The position numbers and the translations under genes are program-made. The notes beneath the pieces were generated by a model. The model was not told the origin of the DNA. It did not search any database and saw nothing but the letters and a program-made list of their open reading frames with translations. This document shows, piece after piece, positions 1-8,561 of a stretch of 51,082 nt of DNA. The DNA comes from an uncultured Lachnospiraceae bacterium (GTDB lineage Bacteria > Bacillota > Clostridia > Lachnospirales > Lachnospiraceae): the NCBI GenBank assembly GCA_900550235.1, contig URRQ01000012.1, positions 1-51,082 on the forward strand, in the 5' to 3' direction. The first letter of the stretch is position 1, and each line of letters starts with the position of its first letter.

Positions 1-39
1 ATTTTTCTTATAAGGAATTCTCATTTTGACTTGTACTAT

Positions 40-99
40 TTATATTCTAGCACCAAACCGATTTTTTTCTCTTAGCTTCTTTAGATATAATCCAAACAT
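40..99 (-). pseudogene. Possible HTH-regulator N-terminal remnant (19 codons)
   Basis: A 19-codon frame starts with ATG after an AGAGG-like ribosome binding site and reads MFGLYLKKLREKNRF before stopping. The first 14 residues resemble the opening helix of XRE-family regulators (pattern xxGxxLKxLREKx). No continuation of such a domain is visible in the other minus-strand frames before the window edge. It may be a decayed remnant or chance. Confidence 0.15.
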
Positions 100-218
100 C
101 TATAACCTCTTTTTGATATAAATTTGTCAATCACAATTTTAACATATCTTTATTTTAGAAACAAGCCTTTCATGATTTTCCTCCCCCGCTTTCTGTAATA
201 CCATTAAAAATTCCATTA
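100..218. other. AT-rich gap, no gene seen
   Basis: Very AT-rich sequence downstream of the spore-protein terminator. On the minus strand a GGGGGAGGAAAATC-ATG motif near 170-190 opens only a 7-codon frame (MKGLFLK). Apart from that and the short frame at 40-99, I see nothing I can support in positions 1-218. Confidence 0.4.
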
Positions 219-262
219 AAAAATAGCGTATCAGAGCCTTTTTACTCTCATACGCTATTTTT
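219..262 (-). terminator. Rho-independent terminator of the spore-protein gene
   Basis: Stem arms AAAAATAGCGTAT and ATACGCTATTTTT, extended by AGAG/CTCT after one C-C mismatch, followed on the minus strand by a T run. It lies about 40 bases after the stop codon of the spore-protein gene and is symmetric enough to act both ways. Confidence 0.85.
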
Positions 263-303
263 CTACTCACTTTTCAATTACTTCATTCAAACTTACAAAC
301 GGC

Positions 304-510
304 TTATTTACCTGCCATCTGTTTTTCCTGCTGCTCGATCATTTTCTTTACCATATAACCACCAACAGAACCATTCTGTCTAGAAGTAAGGTCACCGTTG
401 TAACCATCTGTTAATGGTACTCCGAGTTCAGTTGCTACCTCATATTTGAATTTGTCTAATGCTGTTTTTGCTTCTGGCACAGCAGCCTTGTTTGATGAAC
501 GACTTGCCAT
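304..510 (-). CDS. Alpha/beta-type small acid-soluble spore protein
   Basis: Small DNA-binding protein that coats and protects DNA in dormant spores. The 68-residue sequence has the two family hallmarks: the germination-protease cleavage region around KYEVATELGV (about residues 22-31) and the C-terminal NGSVGGYMVKKMIE motif (about residues 46-59). Length is normal for the family (60-75 aa). The ATG follows AAGGAGGAAACTTATT, an excellent ribosome binding site. A forespore sigma-G type promoter is possible on the minus strand (GTGTA at 609-613, TATACTA at 585-591, 17-base spacer), but the -35 match is poor. The gene is monocistronic with its own terminator, as usual for ssp genes, and shows that the host sporulates. 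Confidence 0.95.
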   Translation of the reverse strand: MASRSSNKAAVPEAKTALDKFKYEVATELGVPLTDGYNGDLTSRQNGSVGGYMVKKMIEQQEKQMAGK

Positions 511-635
511 AATAAGTTTCCTCCTTTAAATTCCTTTTTCTTTATCATCTTTTTTGTAACGTTGCTTCTGCTTTGTTACATCCATAGTATATGGAGAAAT
601 TCAAATCTTACACTGGCAATTTTTGTCAAGAAATT

Positions 636-1400
636 TTAAAGCTGTTTTTCTTCTTTCCCGATCACAGATGCAATCGCATAGGCGGATACCGGAACAGCGA
701 GAAGACATGCAATCATTCCTGCCACCATCATTGCCAATCCTTGAAACAAAAACTTTGAATTTAAAATAATTTCCCAGTTGTATTTTCCGTTCACAAGATA
801 TGCAAATAACAGCAAGGATTCTCCAAAGTATGCGAATAGCAGCGTATTGGCTGTCGTTCCGATAATGTCTTTTCCTACTTGCATTCCGGATTTGACATAT
901 TCCGTCTTCGTAAGTCCCGGTCTGTGTATCGACACTTCATAAACTGCGGAAGTTACCGAAAGCGCCGTATCCATGATTGCACCGAGGGCGCTTAAGATCA
1001 CGATTGCCGTAGCTACCTGCTGCATGGGAATCCCGATGTCTATGTTGTAATAGAATTGAATATCTTCCTGTATCGCCTGAATCTCATTCAACCCTCCTGC
1101 TCCTGTCCTCCATACCGTAAGAGCGATAAAGACAGATAGTATAGTCATAATTCCGATCACACTTGCGAGCGCCGCTCTTGTTTTTACATTACTGCCATTT
1201 TGGCGGATAAGCGTAATATAACTGATACATACCGTCGCAAGCAGTATCACAAGGAATACCGGAGTTCCATTCGCAAGGAACAAAACAGCCGCTCCCAATA
1301 CTGCGATATTCCCCGCAAGAGACATCACGGTAATTGCGCCTCTATCACCGCCTACAAGGAGCAAAAGTACAAATAAAATAATTGCCAATACTTGTATCAT
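636..1400 (-). CDS. YibE/F-like integral membrane protein (second of a pair)
   Basis: A 254-residue protein made almost entirely of hydrophobic helices, matching the C-terminal membrane half of the YibE/F family, whose biochemical role is not established. The signature GAIMDTALSVTSAVYEV (about residues 140-156) matches the GAIMDVAVTLAASMEEL segment in the neighbouring gene, so the two are related. Its ATG overlaps the stop of the upstream gene by 4 bases (ATGA), which suggests translational coupling and a heteromeric complex. It is last in the yloU-fakA-recG operon direction. Membrane transport of a small solute has been suggested for this family, but nothing here identifies a substrate. Confidence 0.8.
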   Translation of the reverse strand: MIQVLAIILFVLLLLVGGDRGAITVMSLAGNIAVLGAAVLFLANGTPVFLVILLATVCISYITLIRQNGSNVKTRAALASVIGIMTILSVFIALTVWRTGAGGLNEIQAIQEDIQFYYNIDIGIPMQQVATAIVILSALGAIMDTALSVTSAVYEVSIHRPGLTKTEYVKSGMQVGKDIIGTTANTLLFAYFGESLLLFAYLVNGKYNWEIILNSKFLFQGLAMMVAGMIACLLAVPVSAYAIASVIGKEEKQL

Positions 1401-2482
1401 ACGTTACGCTCCTTTCTGACACTCCATTTGAAGCATGCCGATGCAACTACTATGGAGACTGGAATGGCCGATACGATTCCGATACTTTCAATGAGGAATC
1501 TTGCAATCTCAAACGGAATATAAAGACGTATATTTGTAAAAAAAGCAATGTCATTGTTCATTCGTATAATAAAGGACGGAATCAATCCTGCTGCAAATGT
1601 GAAAAGTAATACGTTAATCATTGTTCCCATAATATCATATCCTACTTCCCGTCCCGAACGGAATAAAGCATTCAGTGAAATGTCCGGTTTCTTTCGTAGC
1701 AGCTCTTCCATAGAAGCCGCCAATGTGACTGCCACATCCATGATCGCTCCCAATCCCGCAAACATCACTTCTGCCATGAACAGATCTTCCGGATTGCCAA
1801 TACTTCCAAGATATTCCATATTGGTGTAATCTAATGGTGTCGTATGGTGTAGCGTCAAGGTAAAAATGGTCATAATCAATAGAAATACACAAAACGTAGA
1901 CAAAACTGCCGCTACCGTTTTTCGATGAAATCCATTGAGAATAAATAATGTGGCGATTGTAAACACGAACACAAGCAAATTGCATATCTGCAAGATATCA
2001 TGACCTCTCAAGTATAGGAAAAAACCAACAATATAAATTGCACCGTTGACCGCCAACGAAAAACAAGTCCGAATTCCTTGTTTTCCGGTAAATACTATAA
2101 GCAAAAATATAATTCCGCCAAATAAGGCAGCCAAATACGTGTCTCGTTTCTGTGTTCGGATAGAATTGACCGCTTTTCCATCTTGACTATTTAAAATTAC
2201 TTTCGCCCCTTTATGATACTTTTGACCAATCACTCTTGATGTTGTATATTCATTGATCACAACAAGGGTTTTCCCTTTTTCTTTCGTATTTAGAAGCTTT
2301 ACTTTTAGTTTTTGTTTATAATAGCACTCTTCGCCGCCATGTATCGCCTCAACCGCTCCTGCCTTTTCCTCTGTTACATTTACGATTTTTGCAATTGGTT
2401 TTTTATAAATCCATGCATCGTTTGCAACAAACAGCAATATTAGAAGATAGCAAAGAATGCCCAAACTTATTTTCTTTCTCAT
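1397..2482 (-). CDS. YibE/F family membrane protein (full-length member)
   Basis: A 361-residue YibE/F protein. It has an N-terminal transmembrane segment (about residues 7-24), an extracytoplasmic beta-rich region of about 90 residues, then six or more predicted membrane helices from about residue 115 with the GLGAIMDVAVTLAASMEEL signature near residue 245. The following gene encodes a second copy of the membrane half only, so the pair looks like a duplication with loss of the soluble domain. Function is unknown for the family. It begins only 3 bases after the desulfidase-like gene and is clearly in the same transcription unit. Confidence 0.8.
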   Translation of the reverse strand: MRKKISLGILCYLLILLFVANDAWIYKKPIAKIVNVTEEKAGAVEAIHGGEECYYKQKLKVKLLNTKEKGKTLVVINEYTTSRVIGQKYHKGAKVILNSQDGKAVNSIRTQKRDTYLAALFGGIIFLLIVFTGKQGIRTCFSLAVNGAIYIVGFFLYLRGHDILQICNLLVFVFTIATLFILNGFHRKTVAAVLSTFCVFLLIMTIFTLTLHHTTPLDYTNMEYLGSIGNPEDLFMAEVMFAGLGAIMDVAVTLAASMEELLRKKPDISLNALFRSGREVGYDIMGTMINVLLFTFAAGLIPSFIIRMNNDIAFFTNIRLYIPFEIARFLIESIGIVSAIPVSIVVASACFKWSVRKERNV

Positions 2483-2485
2483 TTT

Positions 2486-3754
2486 CTACTTCTCTTTCAA
2501 AATTTCAATCATAGTCTCTTCCGTCTTTTCCATTCCCGGAGATGCAATTCGCCCCATGAAACGCATGGTGTCTTCCGGTGTCTTTCCATTGATTCCATGT
2601 ACCGCATCAATATACACATGTTTCATAGCAAATTTTACAGATGAAAACGCCGCGTCCACCGCTACAATTCCTTTCATTGTGCACCCATGATTTCCGCCAT
2701 CACAGATCATACCGGTAATACTGCTTGCCATATTTTGAATCGTATGCGTCATCATTTCTACAGTACCACCCTTTAAATATACCAAGCCACATGCCATACC
2801 TGTTCCGGCTGCGATAGCACAGCCACAGAATGCAGAAAGTTTTCCGGAATATTCTTTGATATACATACAGATCAAATAGCTAATGGCAGTCGCTCGAAGC
2901 AATGCTTCTTCGGAATAGCCGTTCACTTTGCACGTTCCATAAAGAGGCATCGTTGCAATGATTCCATGAGCGCCGGAACCCGTGATACTCATAGCCGGTC
3001 GATCTAATCCAATTACTCTCGCCTCAATGGCCCCATTGCATAGCAAAGATGCCGTCTTCTGTTCATCGTCAGAGATCACTTGTCTTCCATTCTCTTGGAG
3101 AAGAAATGGGAGATAAGACGTTTTGTTGCTTCTCATTCCCTCTTCAAAAAGCTCTAGATTCATGTCATACGCCTCACTTATAAAACGAATCTCTTCTATC
3201 GGAACATGTGAGGCATAGTCTACAATCTGTTGTAGGGTATATTGATGGATTTCTTGTTCGTTTTGTTCTTCTAAATTCTGAGACTCTGTTTCCAGTATAG
3301 TTTCATCGTTCACAGTGATCTTTACAATATTAGTATGGGAGTCCCTGATTGTAACCATCGCTCTTCCCTGCGTTGTCTGCACCGTTGCTTCGATAAAAAT
3401 TCGACTGCTGATCATCGCCATTTCGATTTGAATTCGATGTTCTTCCACTAATAAGGCAGCAGCCTTTCGTTCTCTTTCAGTAATTCCGTTTAGACATTCC
3501 AATTCTTTTGAAGAATCTGCTGCTACTGCTCCAAGGGCAGCTGCATGTTCATTTCCTACATAAGAGCTCCCCGGTATTCCACAGGTAAATGCATTTTTAT
3601 AGATTCCACTATTTAATCGGACAAGCACCGCTTTCACTTCTCCCGACAGAAAGCTTTTTGCTTTTGCCACAGCAAAGGCAATCGTTCCCGGTTCTGTAAC
3701 GCCTAATGCCGGTTTCATATCCTCTCGGATAAGCTTTGTTAAATTGTGCATCAT
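2486..3754 (-). CDS. L-cysteine desulfidase / serine dehydratase alpha-like protein (UPF0597 family)
   Basis: This 422-residue protein belongs to the CyuA/UPF0597 family, which is related to the alpha chain of iron-sulfur L-serine dehydratases. Characterised members split L-cysteine into pyruvate, ammonia and sulfide using a [4Fe-4S] cluster. The N-terminal GVTEPGTIAFAVAKA segment and the cysteine motifs FCGCAIAAGTGMACG and MICDGGNHGCTMKG (about residues 305-365) carry the likely cluster ligands. An AGGAGG box lies 3 bases before the first ATG and 6 before the second, so the second Met (3751) is also possible. In Bacillus the equivalent slot upstream of recG is held by sdaAB-sdaAA, so a serine/cysteine lyase here fits the neighbourhood. 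Confidence 0.8.
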   Translation of the reverse strand: MMHNLTKLIREDMKPALGVTEPGTIAFAVAKAKSFLSGEVKAVLVRLNSGIYKNAFTCGIPGSSYVGNEHAAALGAVAADSSKELECLNGITERERKAAALLVEEHRIQIEMAMISSRIFIEATVQTTQGRAMVTIRDSHTNIVKITVNDETILETESQNLEEQNEQEIHQYTLQQIVDYASHVPIEEIRFISEAYDMNLELFEEGMRSNKTSYLPFLLQENGRQVISDDEQKTASLLCNGAIEARVIGLDRPAMSITGSGAHGIIATMPLYGTCKVNGYSEEALLRATAISYLICMYIKEYSGKLSAFCGCAIAAGTGMACGLVYLKGGTVEMMTHTIQNMASSITGMICDGGNHGCTMKGIVAVDAAFSSVKFAMKHVYIDAVHGINGKTPEDTMRFMGRIASPGMEKTEETMIEILKEK

Positions 3755-3768
3755 TTTCCTCCTGTATG

Positions 3769-5829
3769 TTATAAGGTTGTTTCCAACATCCCATGCCGGA
3801 TATAACTTTGTAAATGTTGTTTTAAATTCTGATGCTCTTCCAATTGAAGAGCCGGATCTTCTTCCAGTATTTCTGTAGCTGCATCACTGGCATGCTGCAG
3901 GATTTTTGCATCTTGAAATACGTCCCCAAGTTTAAAATCCAAAATCCCACTTTGTCGAATTCCGAACAAATCACCAGGTCCACGCAATTTTAAATCTTCA
4001 CTCGCAATATAGAAACCATCGTTAGAATGATTTAGAATTTCCAACCGTTTTTTTGTTTCTTTTGTCTTAGAAGCAGTCATAAAGATACAATAAGATTGGT
4101 ATTTACCACGTCCTACACGTCCTCGAAGCTGATGGAGTTGGGCAAGTCCAAATCGCTCTGCATTTTCTACCATCATAACTGTCGCATTCGGTACGTTGAT
4201 TCCTACTTCGATGACCGTTGTAGATACCAGAACTTGAATCTCGTTTCGAGAAAAACGCTCCATAATATCATCTTTTTGTGATTGTTTCATTTTTCCATGC
4301 AAATATTCTACACAGATGGATTCACCGAGTTCTTCCTGTAACTGCTTGGCGTAATCTGTTACATTCTCTGCCTCCAAAGCCTCGCTCTCTTCCACCATTG
4401 GACAGATTACATAACATTGTCTTCCTTGGGCAACTTGTTTTTGCATAAAGGTATAGGCTGTTTTTCGATATCCGGTGTCCACTACACAGTTTTTAATCGG
4501 AAGTCTGTTTGCCGGAAGTTCATCGATAACAGAAATATCCAAATCTCCATACAGAATGATCGCAAGTGTTCTTGGAATCGGCGTGGCGCTCATTACAAGA
4601 ATGTGAGGCGTGTTTCCTTTCCCTGCAAGAGTTTCTCGTTGTTTTACGCCAAAACGATGCTGCTCGTCTGTTACAACGAGTGCAAGATTTCTATATTCTG
4701 CTTTTTCCTGTATCAACGCATGAGTTCCCACGATTATAGAGACTTCACCGGAAGCAATCCTTGCATAGGCAATCCTTTTTTCCTTTGCCGTCATCGAACC
4801 TGTAAGAAGTTCTGCCTGCAACGGTATCTCATACATTTCCAACATCTCTTTGATGGATTCGTAATGCTGTTTTGCCAATACCTCTGTTGGCGCCATCATA
4901 GCGCCTTGATATCCATTCAAGCCGGCAAGCAAAAGACCTAAAAAGGCAATGATCGTTTTACCGGAACCCACATCTCCCTGTACAAGACGTGACATCACAT
5001 GTTCTCCTGTCATATCTGTAAGAATTTCCTGCCATACTTTTTTCTGTGCATTTGTAAGCTCGTAAGGAAGCTTTTTGATAAACGCTTCCACATCCTCCTG
5101 CTTTTCAAAAAAGAAAGGATTCTTGTTTTTTTCTTCCTTCTCTTTTAATTGACGTAAAGATAAAATAAAAGTTAAAAACTCTTCAAACACGAGCCTTTCC
5201 CTTGCAAAATAAAACTCCTCTTTATTCTCCGGAAAATGAATTCCCCGAATTGCATAATTATATTCTGCAAGATGGTATTTCAACCGAATCGATGGCGGAA
5301 GAAATTCCTGCCGAAGATCCAGATATTCTATCGCCTGCTTTATCGCTTTTACAATCGTATTGTTTGTAATGCCATTTGTCAGTGGATAAACGGGCTGCAG
5401 CGTATCTAGTTTTTCTTCATATTTTGAACTCGGATAGAAAATCTCCGGCTGCTCCATCGTAAGAATCCCTCTGCGATTTGATACTTTTCCGCGAAGAGTG
5501 AGGATTCCTCCGGCACGAAGAGTACTTTTCAAAAATGGCATTCGAAACCATTTTACAGCTAGTGTTCCTGTGATGTCCTTTAAGGTCAATGTAGTAACCT
5601 GCATATTTCGAGTTCCATTGACACGAACCGCTCCGTAAATCGCGCCTGTAACTGTACACACACTTCCTTCTGCTATTTCGCTGACCGGAATAGGTTCTTC
5701 GTATACATCATATGTTCTTGGAAAATAGCGAATCAAATCTCCGATCGTCTGAATACCGAGCTTTGTGAATACTTTCTCTGTTTTTTCTCCAATTCCTTTT
5801 AATTCACTTACTTTTGAATGTTCATTCAT
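3769..5829 (-). CDS. recG: ATP-dependent DNA helicase RecG
   Basis: Branch-migration helicase that remodels stalled forks and Holliday junctions. The 686 residues include an N-terminal wedge/OB domain, a superfamily-2 helicase core with Walker A VQGDVGSGKT (about 288-297), a DEQH box followed by RFG (about 390), the motif III MSATPIPRT, and motifs V-VI ending in QLRGRVGRG. Length is typical. I place the start at the ATG at 5829; an in-frame TTG just before it (5832) sits 6 bases after GGAG and cannot be excluded. A terminator-like hairpin (5853-5880) separates it from fakA. Highly conserved and intact. Confidence 0.97.
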   Translation of the reverse strand: MNEHSKVSELKGIGEKTEKVFTKLGIQTIGDLIRYFPRTYDVYEEPIPVSEIAEGSVCTVTGAIYGAVRVNGTRNMQVTTLTLKDITGTLAVKWFRMPFLKSTLRAGGILTLRGKVSNRRGILTMEQPEIFYPSSKYEEKLDTLQPVYPLTNGITNNTIVKAIKQAIEYLDLRQEFLPPSIRLKYHLAEYNYAIRGIHFPENKEEFYFARERLVFEEFLTFILSLRQLKEKEEKNKNPFFFEKQEDVEAFIKKLPYELTNAQKKVWQEILTDMTGEHVMSRLVQGDVGSGKTIIAFLGLLLAGLNGYQGAMMAPTEVLAKQHYESIKEMLEMYEIPLQAELLTGSMTAKEKRIAYARIASGEVSIIVGTHALIQEKAEYRNLALVVTDEQHRFGVKQRETLAGKGNTPHILVMSATPIPRTLAIILYGDLDISVIDELPANRLPIKNCVVDTGYRKTAYTFMQKQVAQGRQCYVICPMVEESEALEAENVTDYAKQLQEELGESICVEYLHGKMKQSQKDDIMERFSRNEIQVLVSTTVIEVGINVPNATVMMVENAERFGLAQLHQLRGRVGRGKYQSYCIFMTASKTKETKKRLEILNHSNDGFYIASEDLKLRGPGDLFGIRQSGILDFKLGDVFQDAKILQHASDAATEILEEDPALQLEEHQNLKQHLQSYIRHGMLETTL

Positions 5830-5852
5830 CAATTCAAACTCCTATATTGAAA

Positions 5853-5880
5853 AATAGAGTGTGCAAATGCACACCCTATT
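5853..5880 (-). terminator. Intra-operon hairpin between fakA and recG
   Basis: On the minus strand a 12-bp stem (one G-U pair) with an ATTT loop, arms AATAGGGTGTGC and GCACACTCTATT, followed by TTTC. It lies 11 bases after the fakA stop and just upstream of the recG ribosome binding site. The T run is short, so it is probably a partial terminator that lowers recG expression or an mRNA-stabilising end. Confidence 0.6.
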
Positions 5881-5891
5881 CCTATGATTTC

Positions 5892-7553
5892 TTATTCTAC
5901 TGCAAGTACATAGTAGTAGATTGGTTGTCCACCAAAATGCATATCAATATCTGCATCCGGATAAAGTTCTGCCACTTCTTCTGAAAAAGCTTCTGCATCT
6001 TCTTCCGATACGTCTTGACCATAATAAATACTGATCAACTCAGAATCTTCATCTACAAGCTGTGCTAACATATCTTTTGCAGTTGCTTCTACCTCTGTTC
6101 CTACAGAAAGGATTCCTTTGTCACCGATTCCCATGATATCGCCTTCATGAATCTCTTTTTCATCAATTTTCGTATCACGAACTGCATAAGTAACTTGACC
6201 TGTCTTTACATTCTTAATCTCTTCTAACATGGTCTCTTCGTTTGCCTTTGCATCTGCATCCGGCATAAAGTTAATAACTGCAGTAATTCCCTGTGGTACC
6301 GTCTTCGTTGGAATTACGATAATATCTTTATCCTCTGTCAAATCACGTGCCTGATTTGCTGCCATCACAATATTTTTATTATTCGGAAGGATGAAAATAT
6401 GTTCTGCATGTACGGCATCAATTGCTGCCAACATATCCTCTGTACTTGGATTCATAGTCTGACCACCTTCAATAATGTAATCAACTCCAAGTTCTTTAAA
6501 AATCTCATTCATACCTTCTCCAATAGAAACAGCGATGAATCCCATTTCTTTTCTAGGCTCTTCTTGTTTCTTTGCAGCTTCTTCTGCAGCAAGCTTCTCA
6601 GCATCACGGATCAGTTTTTCTTCATGCTCTTCACGCATGTTGTCTATTTTCATACGAGAAAGCTGTCCGAATGTAAGCGCTCTTTGAATTGCAAGTCCCG
6701 GATCGTTTGTATGCACATGGACTTTTACAATCTCATCATCAGCTACACATACAATAGAATCACCGATGGATTCCAAATAGGCTTTAAATCCTCTCTCGTC
6801 ATCTTCTGTAAATTCTTTTTCTGTAAGGATAATAAATTCTGTACAGTATCCAAATTTAATATCCGCATTTGTTTCTACGCTGATTTTTGTTACGCCGGCG
6901 CCTTTGCTTGGTGCAATTGCTTTATAATCTATTTCTTTACCAATGAAAGCATCATAAGCGCCTTTCAGCACTTCCAAAAGACCCTGTCCGCCAGAGTCTA
7001 CTACTCCTGCTTCTTTTAATACAGGAAGCATTTCCGGAGTTTTCTGCAATACTTCTTCTGCATGTGCAAGAACTTGTGGGATAAATTCTTCTAAATCTTC
7101 TGTCTCCCAGGAAAGCTCTTCTGCTTTTTCCGCAATTCCTCGAGCCACCGTAAGGATTGTTCCTTCCTTCGGTTTCATAACTGCTTTGTATGCAGTCTCT
7201 TTTGCTTTCACACAAGCTGCTGCAAGCGTTGTAACATCAATTTCTTTATGTTCTTTGATTGCTTTTGTAAATCCACGGAAAAGCTGTGAAAGAATAACAC
7301 CGGAGTTTCCTCTTGCACCACGCAATGATCCGGATGAAATCGCTTTTGCAAGTGTTGTCATATCCAATTTCTCGATTGCGGATACTTCTTTTGCCGCTGC
7401 CATGATCGTAAGAGACATATTCGTTCCCGTATCACCATCCGGCACCGGAAAAACATTCAATTCATTAATGTATTCTTTCTTCGCCTCAATGTTTCCTGCT
7501 CCTGCAAGAAACATTTTGGCGAGCATTTCTGCATTTATTGTCTTTGTTGCCAC
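5892..7553 (-). CDS. fakA: Fatty acid kinase FakA-like protein (YloV, DAK2 domain)
   Basis: ATP-binding kinase subunit that phosphorylates FakB-bound fatty acids. The N-terminal DhaL/DAK2 domain (about residues 1-200) carries the Mg-ADP aspartate motif NVFPVPDGDTGTNMSLT (about 28-44) and SGSLRGARGNSGVILSQ. The C-terminal half is the YloV-type domain. At 553 residues it is full length for the family (about 550). The start codon is GTG at 7553 after AAGGAGGATTTTATT. It follows the yloU gene by 18 bases, the classic yloU-yloV pair of Firmicutes. No separate FakB is visible in the window. Confidence 0.93.
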   Translation of the reverse strand: MATKTINAEMLAKMFLAGAGNIEAKKEYINELNVFPVPDGDTGTNMSLTIMAAAKEVSAIEKLDMTTLAKAISSGSLRGARGNSGVILSQLFRGFTKAIKEHKEIDVTTLAAACVKAKETAYKAVMKPKEGTILTVARGIAEKAEELSWETEDLEEFIPQVLAHAEEVLQKTPEMLPVLKEAGVVDSGGQGLLEVLKGAYDAFIGKEIDYKAIAPSKGAGVTKISVETNADIKFGYCTEFIILTEKEFTEDDERGFKAYLESIGDSIVCVADDEIVKVHVHTNDPGLAIQRALTFGQLSRMKIDNMREEHEEKLIRDAEKLAAEEAAKKQEEPRKEMGFIAVSIGEGMNEIFKELGVDYIIEGGQTMNPSTEDMLAAIDAVHAEHIFILPNNKNIVMAANQARDLTEDKDIIVIPTKTVPQGITAVINFMPDADAKANEETMLEEIKNVKTGQVTYAVRDTKIDEKEIHEGDIMGIGDKGILSVGTEVEATAKDMLAQLVDEDSELISIYYGQDVSEEDAEAFSEEVAELYPDADIDMHFGGQPIYYYVLAVE

Positions 7554-7571
7554 AATAAAATCCTCCTTAAA

Positions 7572-7931
7572 CTAATCGATCACTCTGACGCCTTCGATAT
7601 AGATATTGATCTTATCGACTGTCATACCTGTGAATCCCTCTACTTTGTATTTTACGTTGCTGATCAAATTCTCTGTTACTGCGGAAATACTCACACCATA
7701 AGACACAATTACATGAAAATTCAATGTAATCTTATTATCATCTGAAATTGATACTTGAATTCCTTTTGTCAGGCTTTCTTTTTTCAAAAGGCGAACTAAT
7801 CCGTCCTTCATACTAACTGCAGCCATTCCAACGATTCCAAAGCATTCTACTGCTACGGAGCCTGCATACTGTCCAATTACTTCAGGGTCAATTGTGATAA
7901 TCCCAAGATCTGTGCTCATACTACCTTTCAT
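7572..7931 (-). CDS. yloU: Asp23/Gls24 family protein (YloU)
   Basis: A 119-residue Asp23/Gls24 family protein. Family members are small cytoplasmic or membrane-associated proteins linked to cell-envelope stress, but the exact function is unclear. The characteristic opening ITIDPEVIGQYAGSVAVECFGIVGMAA (positions about 11-38) and the C-terminal V-x-V-D-KINIYIEGVRV strand are present. It starts at ATG 7931 after TTGGAGGTATAAAT and is the first gene of the operon served by the promoter at 7979-8007. Pairing with fakA is nearly universal in Firmicutes, implying a shared role in lipid or envelope homeostasis. Confidence 0.93.
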   Translation of the reverse strand: MKGSMSTDLGIITIDPEVIGQYAGSVAVECFGIVGMAAVSMKDGLVRLLKKESLTKGIQVSISDDNKITLNFHVIVSYGVSISAVTENLISNVKYKVEGFTGMTVDKINIYIEGVRVID

Positions 7932-7978
7932 ATTTATACCTCCAATTCATTCTGGATAAAATCGTACTTAACATTTGT

Positions 7979-8007
7979 ATTATACTCTCTTTTCCTTGAA
8001 TTTACAA
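7979..8007 (-). promoter_or_regulatory. Sigma-A promoter of the yloU-fakA-recG operon
   Basis: On the minus strand TTGTAA (8002-8007) and TATAAT (7979-7984) are separated by exactly 17 bases. The leader to the yloU ATG would be about 40 bases. Confidence 0.8.
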
Positions 8008-8044
8008 CAATTTATGAAAAGTTCAACAGAAAGAAAATAAATGC

Positions 8045-8073
8045 TTGCATATTCGTCAACTTTCTGATAAAAT
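8045..8073 (+). promoter_or_regulatory. Sigma-A promoter of rpmB
   Basis: TTGCAT (8045-8050) and TAAAAT (8068-8073) with a 17-base spacer. It is divergent from the yloU promoter, whose -35 box lies 38 bases away, so the two polymerases bind back to back. Confidence 0.75.
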
Positions 8074-8126
8074 ACTTAGTGTTGTGGGTCTTATTATGAC
8101 TATTAATATCGTTAGGAGGTGCAGTC

Positions 8127-8312
8127 ATGGCTAAATGTGCTATTTGTGAAAAGGGTGCTCATTTTGGAAACAATGTAAGTCACTCAAATAGAAAAACACC
8201 AAAAATGTGGAAATCAAACGTAAAATCAGTAAGAGTTAAAACTGAAGGTGGTTCTAAGAAGATGTACGTTTGTACTTCTTGCTTAAGATCTGGAAAAGTT
8301 GAACGTGCTTAA
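8127..8312 (+). CDS. rpmB: 50S ribosomal protein L28
   Basis: A 61-residue L28 of the large ribosomal subunit. The CAICEKGAHFGNNVSHSNRK opening and the VYVCTSC-type C-terminal pair (here MYVCTSCLRSGKV) give four cysteines in two CxxC motifs, the zinc-binding form of L28. The ATG follows TTAGGAGGTGCAGTC. It is transcribed alone from its own promoter and ends at a strong hairpin. The rpmB/yloU divergent arrangement is widespread in Firmicutes. Confidence 0.98.
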   Translation: MAKCAICEKGAHFGNNVSHSNRKTPKMWKSNVKSVRVKTEGGSKKMYVCTSCLRSGKVERA

Positions 8313-8325
8313 TTAGTGCATGAAT

Positions 8326-8365
8326 AAACCGAGATGATTCTTTTGAATCACCTCGGTTTTTTTGT
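8326..8365. terminator. Bidirectional terminator downstream of rpmB
   Basis: Arms ACCGAG-a-TGATTC and GAATCA-c-CTCGGT with a TTTT loop, followed by seven T on the plus strand and preceded by A residues that give T on the minus strand. It separates rpmB from the convergent small gene that ends at 8372. Confidence 0.88.
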
Positions 8366-8371
8366 ATTTGT

Positions 8372-8509
8372 TTAACAACAAAACAAAATGTAGCCAAGAA
8401 GCAAACAAATGATAATGATCGAAACTTCAAGAAATGTACTGGAAAGTATCATTACAAGCAACATTCCGACCGCTATCCAAAATAAAGCAAATCCTATGAC
8501 TCTTTTCAT
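8372..8509 (-). CDS. Small membrane protein, 45 aa
   Basis: A short frame reading MKRVIGFALFWIAVGMLL and continuing through a second hydrophobic stretch to GYILFCC. It predicts two transmembrane helices with a short polar turn (SSTFLEV) between them. An AGGA box lies 8-10 bases before the ATG. It lies downstream of gerW on the same strand and runs into the shared terminator. The start MKR-x-IGFALFW and end LLLGY-x-LFC look like a conserved clostridial micro-protein, but that is recollection rather than a search result. Function unknown. Confidence 0.6.
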   Translation of the reverse strand: MKRVIGFALFWIAVGMLLVMILSSTFLEVSIIIICLLLGYILFCC

Positions 8510-8561
8510 TCACAATTCCTAATACATCTCTTTTATTACAATATATTCCATCTACAAGAGA

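Noticed and set aside
6399..7019. 206-codon plus-strand frame opposite fakA
   Set aside because: Cys/Phe/Ile-rich shadow of a conserved gene, no start signal.
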